From the NCBI RefSeq assembly GCF_003363715.1, contig NZ_QREV01000001.1, forward strand, positions 124,001 to 188,000: 64,000 nt of DNA, in the 5' to 3' direction. The position numbers were made by a program, and so were the translations under genes. Positions 58,397 to 64,000 of this stretch are shown piece after piece. The stretch comes from Parabacteroides acidifaciens (GTDB lineage Bacteria > Bacteroidota > Bacteroidia > Bacteroidales > Tannerellaceae). The notes beneath the pieces were generated by a model. That model was not told the origin of the DNA and did not search any database. It saw only the letters and a program-made list of their open reading frames with translations. The stretch's first letter is position 1, and every line of letters begins with the position of its first letter.

Positions 58397-59689
58397 TTAT
58401 TGCAACCGACGAAGCCCCACAGCCTTGTTATATTGGGCAAGGGAAGCTTTCTGCTGGTACCAGGTTTGGATCAGGCTGCTGTAGGACTGAATCCAGGAGA
58501 GTTGGGCAGAAAGCACGTCGAGGATCGGAAGTTTACCTTCGTTGTAACTGAATGTATTCAGGTCGAGGTTTTCTTCGGCAATCTGGCAGGCTTCTTCGGC
58601 CATATTGATCTGCTTGGTATTCTCCGTCAGGCTGGTCCAGGAGTTGGCCACTTCCTGCGAAATCTGGTCGCGGGTGTTGTCCATTGCATATTCCTTACTG
58701 CGCAGGATCGCTTTCTGCGAATTGACTTCCTTGAAACGGGCGCCCCAACGGAACAAAGGTATCTTCAACGAGGCAAATACGGCGGGTGTCCAAAGCTGGT
58801 CGGAACCTTTTACATTCAGCATCGGAGTACCCCAGGTTCCCTGGAAACCGATTGCCAGTGTCGGGTTGTATTTAGCTTTTGACAAATTGATCTGCCGCTT
58901 CTGGTACTCGATATTCAGTTTGGAGATCATAAAATCCGGACGGTTTTCCAAAGCAGCCTCCTCTCCTATATGCAACGGTAAAGGCTGAACCTTTGTGATG
59001 GAATCGGCTATATCCACCGGAGTCATAGGAGGAAGCCCCATAAGAATATTCAAGTTTTGCAGAGCAATCTGGTAATCCTTATATGCAGAACTTTTATTCA
59101 ACTCGGCTTCTTTCAGGCGAGATTGAACTTGCAGCAGGTCTGTCTTACTGATCTGTCCGTCCTCAAAACGGGTAGTCAAGACATTCGCAAGCGTTTGCAC
59201 AATATCAACATACTGGCACATCACGTCGTACATACCTTTACGGGCAGCGGCAGACCAATAGTTCAAGTCGGCGGCATAAATAACATTATCCGTCGTCAGT
59301 TCTTCGGCCTCGGAAGCGATCTGTCCCTGGACCTGGGCAGCTTTGTAGTTATTGTAAATCTGTCCGCCGGCATAGATCGGCTGGCTTACCGTAGCTCCCA
59401 GGCTATAGGTGTTATGGTCCATTTCAACTGCCATCCCCGGTCCGAAATCAAGATCATACTTGTTGATACGGTATTGGTAACTGCCGGAGAAGTCCACAGC
59501 CGGGAAGAACCCCGTTTTTGCAGCCTTTACAGCCTGTTGCATCGCAATGCGTTCTTCGGCACTTTGTTTTATCTGGCGGCTATATTCAAGCACTTTCTGC
59601 TTGTAGTCTGCTACTGTGATGGGCTTTTCCTGTGCTCCCACAGACAAAGCCCCCAACAGCATACAACCGATAATTATTTTATTTCTCAT
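58397..59689 (-). CDS. Outer-membrane efflux channel (TolC/OEP family)
   Basis: This 430-aa protein has a signal (MRNKIIIGCMLLGALSVGA) and two OEP repeats with long helices and short barrel strands: FFPAVDFSGSYQYRIN, YSLGATVSQPIYAGGQIYNNY, LENRPDFMISKLNIEY and PTLAIGFQGTWG. It forms the outer-membrane exit of the RND pump encoded just upstream (1 bp gap). Confidence 0.93.
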   Translation of the reverse strand: MRNKIIIGCMLLGALSVGAQEKPITVADYKQKVLEYSRQIKQSAEERIAMQQAVKAAKTGFFPAVDFSGSYQYRINKYDLDFGPGMAVEMDHNTYSLGATVSQPIYAGGQIYNNYKAAQVQGQIASEAEELTTDNVIYAADLNYWSAAARKGMYDVMCQYVDIVQTLANVLTTRFEDGQISKTDLLQVQSRLKEAELNKSSAYKDYQIALQNLNILMGLPPMTPVDIADSITKVQPLPLHIGEEAALENRPDFMISKLNIEYQKRQINLSKAKYNPTLAIGFQGTWGTPMLNVKGSDQLWTPAVFASLKIPLFRWGARFKEVNSQKAILRSKEYAMDNTRDQISQEVANSWTSLTENTKQINMAEEACQIAEENLDLNTFSYNEGKLPILDVLSAQLSWIQSYSSLIQTWYQQKASLAQYNKAVGLRRLQ

Positions 59690-59690
59690 A

Positions 59691-62600
59691 TTATTCCGAT
59701 TTAATCTTAAAGAATATACAATAGGTCACCGGAAGGACGAAGATGGTCAGGACTGTCGAGATAAACAAACCTCCCATAATCGTAGCAGCCATACCGGCAA
59801 ACATGGCGTCGCCCAACAACGGCAACATACCTAAAATCGTCGTACCCGAAGCCATCGTCACCGGAACGATACGCGTCTTGGTAGCCTCGATGACAGCATT
59901 CACCGGCGCCAGGCCACTGTTGAGCTGCAAGCCGATTTCGTCCACCAGCACGATCGCATTCTTGATGTTCATACCGATCAAGCCCAGCAAGCCCAACATG
60001 GCAAAGAAGTCGAGCGATTTGCCGAACACCAGCAATCCCAATACCACACCGATAAAGATCAACGGCAACATACACATGATCAGCACCGGTTTCCGGTAGA
60101 ATTTCGGGAAGAGGAACAACAGGGTAATGTAGATCAAACCGAACATCAACGGGATGTTGGCAGCGATCGCCTTGTTTCCTTTATCCTGTTCGGACTGTTC
60201 ACCGAAGTATTGCAGTTTATAGCCTTCGGGCACCTGTACTTCCTGCTGTATCTGTTGCCACAACTGGCTGAAGGCGGCCATCGTATTGGCTCCGCGTTTC
60301 GGTTCGCACTGCATCATCATATAACGCTGGCGGTTATAACGCTTGACAACACTGAACTCGTAATCGAGTGAGAAATCGTCAATCACCTGTTCCACTTTTA
60401 CGGAACGCCCTTTGGCGCTGTAAACCGGAAGCGTTTTAAGATCGTTCAGGTTCATGGAGTCGCGATCGGCATCTTTCATCAGGATCGGCATAAAGACGTC
60501 TCCTTCGCGGTATTCGCCCAGCGGCACACCGTTCGTGGCCGAACGGAGCGAATAGGCCATCTGCTGGCGCGTAATACCCAAGCGAAGCCCCTTCTCCTGC
60601 GAGTATAAGGGTTTCCATACCGGGACTTTATTTCCCCAGCTATTACGCACTTCCATCACCATATCGTTCTTGCGTGCTATCTCCTGTGCCCGTTGCGTCA
60701 AAGCTACCAACGTGTCGATATTGTCACCCACAAAGCCGATTTCAATAGCGGCATCCGGTACGGGAGACAAAGCGAACAGGGCTGAACGGGTCAGGATGTC
60801 CGGATAGTTGGCAACCATATATTCATAGAACTTGCTTTCCTCGCTTTGCGCATCCTTGGCATCCTTCGTTTCGATCAGCACGTTGGCAAAGTTCGGCTTC
60901 GGACCGATAGAAGAACTTGCCAGATAGTAACGGACCGGAGAGCCTCCCAAAGTGAACGAATAGGACTTGATCTTATCATTATTCTTCAGATAGTCCTCAA
61001 TCTTAATCACGTTCTTCTCCACATCATCGATGCCATATCCTTCCGGGAAAATCAGGTCGGCACGGAAATAGGGCTTGCTCATGATCGGGAAGAAGCTCTG
61101 CGGCATGATGCTCATGATAAACAGAGACAGGAACAAGGTTGCGACAACCGAAGTAAGCGTGACATAACGGCGTTTGATCAAACGGCTCAATACCTTCTCG
61201 AACTTATGGTACAGTTTGGTATCGTACGGATCTTTGGATTCGCCCGGCTTTGCCTCTTTCAGGATGAAATTACCGAAAGTAGTCGTCTGTGTCAAAGCCA
61301 ACACCCAGCTTAACCCCAGAGAGACAGCCAAGACGATAAACAACGGTTTCACGATCTCGGCAACCGAAGCCGGAGCCAGATACATCGGCAGGAAAGAGCA
61401 AACGGCGATAAAGGTTGCGCCAAGCAGCGCCCACTGCGGTTTTGTCGCACCGTCGACCAAAGCCTGGTAACGGGAAAGACCGCGTTTGATGCCGACCTGT
61501 GCATTATCTGTCACCACAATCGCATTATCCACCAACATACCCATCGCGATAATAAAGGCAGCAAGCGAAGTTCGGTTCAGCCCGACGCCCCAGATCAACA
61601 TGATCAGCAACGTACCGCCTACCGAGAAAAGCAACGAGCTTCCCACCAACATACCGGCCCGGGAGCCCATCACAAGGAAAATAATCACGATTACGATCAG
61701 CAACGATTCGATCAGGTTCAGGATAAAACCGTTGTTCGCCTCGTCGGCAATCTGGTTTTCCGGATAGATCGTTTTCATCTCCATGCCGATCGGGAAAAGC
61801 TGCTCCATCTCTTTCAGATGGTCGGCAACAGCATTACCGACAGCCACTACGTCATCCTTTGCACCTGTAGCCACACCGATACCGATAGCCCGTTTACCGT
61901 CCACACGCATCAGGTTGGAAGGCGGATCCATATAGCCGCGTTCGATAGTGGCGATATCGCCCAAACGGACTTCACTGCCTCCCTTAGTCACGATCAGCTG
62001 GTCGCGGATATCCTGTATGCTTTTATAAGTACCTTCGGCACGTACACGAAGCTGGTAAGTTCCCGTCAGGATCTCACCGGTATTGACCAAGAGGTTTTGT
62101 GTCTGGAGAACCTGCTGGATCGAATTGGGATCGATTCCCAGGTTTGCCAGCTTGGGGACGGAGATACGGACATTTACAACCTGTGTCTGTTCGGCAAACA
62201 GATAAACTTTCTGTACACCGGGGATAGGAGTCAACTCCGTTTTGATCTTCTGCGCCCAGTCGCGCATATCGTCGTAGGTAAAACCATCGTCGGCCGTCAA
62301 GGCATAATAGATACCGAACACATCCCCGAAGTCGTCACTCACATTAATGGCGGAAGCTCCACTCGGGAGGCGGGGTTGTATGTTGGCTACTTTACGGCGC
62401 AACTCGTCCCACTTGACGGGCATATAATCCGGCGACAGGGTCGGTTGCAGTTCGATCGAGATTTTCGACATGCCGAAATAAGATTCAGACTTGATCTGAA
62501 AAACATCAGACATGGACTGAATTTCCCGTTCGATAGGTTCCGTTATCAATTTCTCTACCTCTAAAGGAGTGGCGCCCGGATATTGCGTAACCAAAACAGC

Positions 62601-62732
62601 CTGTTTGATTACAAAGGGCGAGTCCTCCTTCTTCGGTAATTTGAAGAAAGAATATATACCTCCTATCAGCATCACTGCCAAAAAGAAGTATATAATCTTC
62701 TTATTCTCTAAGGAATATTTTGGAAGATTCAT
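59691..62732 (-). CDS. RND-family multidrug efflux pump (AcrB/MdtB-like inner-membrane transporter)
   Basis: This 1013-aa proton-driven pump has twelve predicted helices, two large periplasmic loops and internal repeat symmetry. Characteristic segments are TQYPGATPLEVEKLITEPIE near the N-terminus, AAFIIAMGMLVDNAIVVTDNAQ (TM4) and GLLGLIGMNIKNAIVLVDEIG (TM10). TM4 has one Asp followed by Asn (VDN) rather than the Asp pair of AcrB. The family is HAE1-like but substrates cannot be predicted. Confidence 0.93.
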   Translation of the reverse strand: MNLPKYSLENKKIIYFFLAVMLIGGIYSFFKLPKKEDSPFVIKQAVLVTQYPGATPLEVEKLITEPIEREIQSMSDVFQIKSESYFGMSKISIELQPTLSPDYMPVKWDELRRKVANIQPRLPSGASAINVSDDFGDVFGIYYALTADDGFTYDDMRDWAQKIKTELTPIPGVQKVYLFAEQTQVVNVRISVPKLANLGIDPNSIQQVLQTQNLLVNTGEILTGTYQLRVRAEGTYKSIQDIRDQLIVTKGGSEVRLGDIATIERGYMDPPSNLMRVDGKRAIGIGVATGAKDDVVAVGNAVADHLKEMEQLFPIGMEMKTIYPENQIADEANNGFILNLIESLLIVIVIIFLVMGSRAGMLVGSSLLFSVGGTLLIMLIWGVGLNRTSLAAFIIAMGMLVDNAIVVTDNAQVGIKRGLSRYQALVDGATKPQWALLGATFIAVCSFLPMYLAPASVAEIVKPLFIVLAVSLGLSWVLALTQTTTFGNFILKEAKPGESKDPYDTKLYHKFEKVLSRLIKRRYVTLTSVVATLFLSLFIMSIMPQSFFPIMSKPYFRADLIFPEGYGIDDVEKNVIKIEDYLKNNDKIKSYSFTLGGSPVRYYLASSSIGPKPNFANVLIETKDAKDAQSEESKFYEYMVANYPDILTRSALFALSPVPDAAIEIGFVGDNIDTLVALTQRAQEIARKNDMVMEVRNSWGNKVPVWKPLYSQEKGLRLGITRQQMAYSLRSATNGVPLGEYREGDVFMPILMKDADRDSMNLNDLKTLPVYSAKGRSVKVEQVIDDFSLDYEFSVVKRYNRQRYMMMQCEPKRGANTMAAFSQLWQQIQQEVQVPEGYKLQYFGEQSEQDKGNKAIAANIPLMFGLIYITLLFLFPKFYRKPVLIMCMLPLIFIGVVLGLLVFGKSLDFFAMLGLLGLIGMNIKNAIVLVDEIGLQLNSGLAPVNAVIEATKTRIVPVTMASGTTILGMLPLLGDAMFAGMAATIMGGLFISTVLTIFVLPVTYCIFFKIKSE

Positions 62733-62743
62733 TGTTTATCAGC

Positions 62744-63793
62744 TTAATCTGTTAATACTTTTACCTGTTGTCCGTCTACCAGGCGGGTAGCCCCGGCCGA
62801 GACAACCTGGTCGCCGGCTTTCAGCCCTTCGGTAATGACAACATTGTCTTTCCCGACCAGTTCGACTTCCTTAATCTGGCGACGTTCCACTTTCTGCGTC
62901 TGGCTGTTGTAGACGAAGACATACTTATCTTGGTTCTCTTCGTTGGCAACAATTGCGGAAAGCGGCACCAATACGGCTCCTTCGTTAAAGCTTTCGCTTT
63001 CGATATGCAGAACCACACGGCAGGAAAAGCCGACAGCCACTTTATATTTCTTCAGATTAAACTCCGGATCATCTATGTACAGAAATACCGGAACACCGGA
63101 ACCGTCGGGAGAAGCTTCCACGTATTCTTTTACCTTCGCTTTGAAACGGACGCCTTTGTAGTTGTCAAACTCTACATATATATTATAAGGCGTAGAGAAA
63201 TAAGTGATGTTCGTCTCCGGCATCGTAAACTGCACTTGCAGCTTGTTCGGATTGATCAGGCAGACAATTCCCTGCCCGGCCTGTACCTTTTGATAGTTTT
63301 CCACATATTTCTTCTGGATGAAACCATCGAAAGGTGCACGCAGTTTCGTTTGTTCCAATTGGTTCTGGGCATACTCGAAGGCTGCTTTGGCGTTTGAATA
63401 AGAGGCTTCGGTCGTTTCATATTCCTGCTTGGAAATAGCCTGTTTGGAAAGCAACTTCTTGGCACGCTGCAATTGTGCTTCGGCCGTTTGAAAAGAAGCT
63501 TTCTTTGCTTCATATTCCCATTTGAAGTCTTGCGGGTCGATTTCGGCGACAATCTGTCCCGTACGGACTTTCTGCCCTTCGTCTACATTCAGCGAGATCA
63601 GCGGTCCGGACATCTTAAAGGCCAGGTCACTGAACTGGTCCGGCGAAACCACGCCGCTAAACGACTTTTCCACAACATTCAAAGAGGTCACTTCCGCCAG
63701 TTTCACCGGACGGGGACCTTGCTCCTTCACCGGCGGCTGACTACATGACATCAATGCTGCCAATACAAAAACGGGGATTAATTTACCATTCAT
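62744..63793 (-). CDS. RND efflux periplasmic adaptor lipoprotein (MFP)
   Basis: The 349-aa adaptor links the pump and the TolC-like channel. It is a lipoprotein (MNGKLIPVFVLAALMSC, C17). It has a biotinyl-lipoyl half (SLNVDEGQKVRTGQIVAEIDPQDF), a helical hairpin (about 85-145), the returning lipoyl half (LRAPFDGFIQKKYVENYQKVQAGQGI) and a membrane-proximal barrel. An ATG at 63805 adds four residues and cannot be excluded. First gene of the three-gene operon. Confidence 0.92.
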   Translation of the reverse strand: MNGKLIPVFVLAALMSCSQPPVKEQGPRPVKLAEVTSLNVVEKSFSGVVSPDQFSDLAFKMSGPLISLNVDEGQKVRTGQIVAEIDPQDFKWEYEAKKASFQTAEAQLQRAKKLLSKQAISKQEYETTEASYSNAKAAFEYAQNQLEQTKLRAPFDGFIQKKYVENYQKVQAGQGIVCLINPNKLQVQFTMPETNITYFSTPYNIYVEFDNYKGVRFKAKVKEYVEASPDGSGVPVFLYIDDPEFNLKKYKVAVGFSCRVVLHIESESFNEGAVLVPLSAIVANEENQDKYVFVYNSQTQKVERRQIKEVELVGKDNVVITEGLKAGDQVVSAGATRLVDGQQVKVLTD

Positions 63794-64000
63794 GATAACT
63801 TGCATTTAGTTATTTGTTATTACTATTTATAATCTGATTTGTAATTGCATAACTCTGGTTTATTATGCCATAGTTATACAACATCCTTTTAAATTCTATT
63901 GTTCCGATTCACATCGGATTTCAAAAAGACCAACTGTCCCAATCGACAGTCCGTTCCATTTCTTTTTCCTCTCCATCGGGGATGGATGGGAAAAAGTCGA
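63794..64000. promoter_or_regulatory. Control region upstream of the efflux operon
   Basis: No clear TAnnTTTG box was found on the minus strand. An inverted repeat (ATAACT-c-TGG at 63849-63858 and CCA-t-AGTTAT at 63868-63877, 9-bp spacer) is a candidate binding site for a regulator. Further palindromes are TCCGAT..ATCGGA (63903-63918) and ACTGTC..GACAGT (63933-63950). No regulator gene is seen before the window ends. Confidence 0.5.

Noticed and set aside
1-64000. tRNA, rRNA or integrase/att signs of a genomic island
   Set aside because: No cloverleaf-like or rRNA-like sequence and no integrase gene were seen. Accessory-looking parts are limited to repeats and the fimbrial region.

Overview
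This 64 kb stretch looks like a chromosome segment of a gut Bacteroidales bacterium, most likely Parabacteroides or a close relative. Three things point there. Most transcription units have a Bacteroidota-type -7 box (TAnnTTTG) upstream of the start codon. There is a type V (Mfa/FimB-like) fimbrial operon and an isolated FimB-like lipoprotein. The gene neighbourhoods (L28-L33-DUF4295; dnaN-exonuclease-coaBC-DUF4835-recN) are Bacteroidales-like. The genus is an inference; no rRNA or tRNA gene is present to confirm it.

Layout. 1-1.1 kb: the tail of a Nudix-like gene, then about 900 bp of repeat elements. 1.1-9 kb: CorA with a structured leader, a lipoprotein, an AlkZ-like winged-helix protein, a cysteine desulfidase, a glycine-zipper lipoprotein and an SF1 helicase. 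8.8-12.1 kb: a HAD-hotdog fusion (probable MenI activity), an overlapping menF-like isochorismate synthase and cysK. 12.2-19.2 kb: a ThuA-like protein, an outer-membrane protein, a ClC transporter, a LytS/LytTR two-component pair, a DUF2490 protein and a queuosine-precursor transporter behind a probable preQ1-I riboswitch. 19.2-25.3 kb (minus strand): an orphan FimB-like lipoprotein, a HAD phosphatase and the potABCD polyamine transporter. 25.4-31.1 kb: a 6-bladed propeller lipoprotein, a second copy of the 511-bp element, ispE, a methyltransferase and an S9 peptidase. 31.2-38.9 kb: malate dehydrogenase, an XRE regulator/membrane protein pair with twin operators, YgiQ, a GNAT protein, RidA, RlmB and small membrane or secreted proteins. 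39-48.2 kb (minus strand): recN, DUF4835, coaBC, yqhD-like, exonuclease, dnaN, DUF4295, rpmG, rpmB and a GT39-like protein. 48.4-56.7 kb: a nitroreductase, an HTH regulator and the four-gene fimbrial operon ending in a lectin-like tip candidate. 57-63.8 kb: a decayed gene, an EamA transporter and a TolC/RND/adaptor efflux operon.

The genes are mostly ordinary; the repeats between and inside them are the unusual part. Four families occur. (1) Arrays of 14-bp palindromes separated by 8-bp spacers, with an exact 22-bp period; palindromes differ between loci, while a GGCAT-type spacer is shared by two of them. One array lies in frame inside menF. (2) Tandem heptamer arrays at four gene borders, with a degenerate fifth, each locus with its own heptamer. 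(3) Two copies, in opposite orientation, of a 511/512-bp element with short direct terminal repeats. (4) Two copies of a REP/BIME-like element. A further 150-bp nested inverted repeat follows the fimbrial operon. Other regulatory structures are the SD-sequestering corA leader, the preQ1-I-like pseudoknot and paired 16-bp operators 42 bp apart upstream of the XRE pair. All calls come from reading the sequence; no database search was run.
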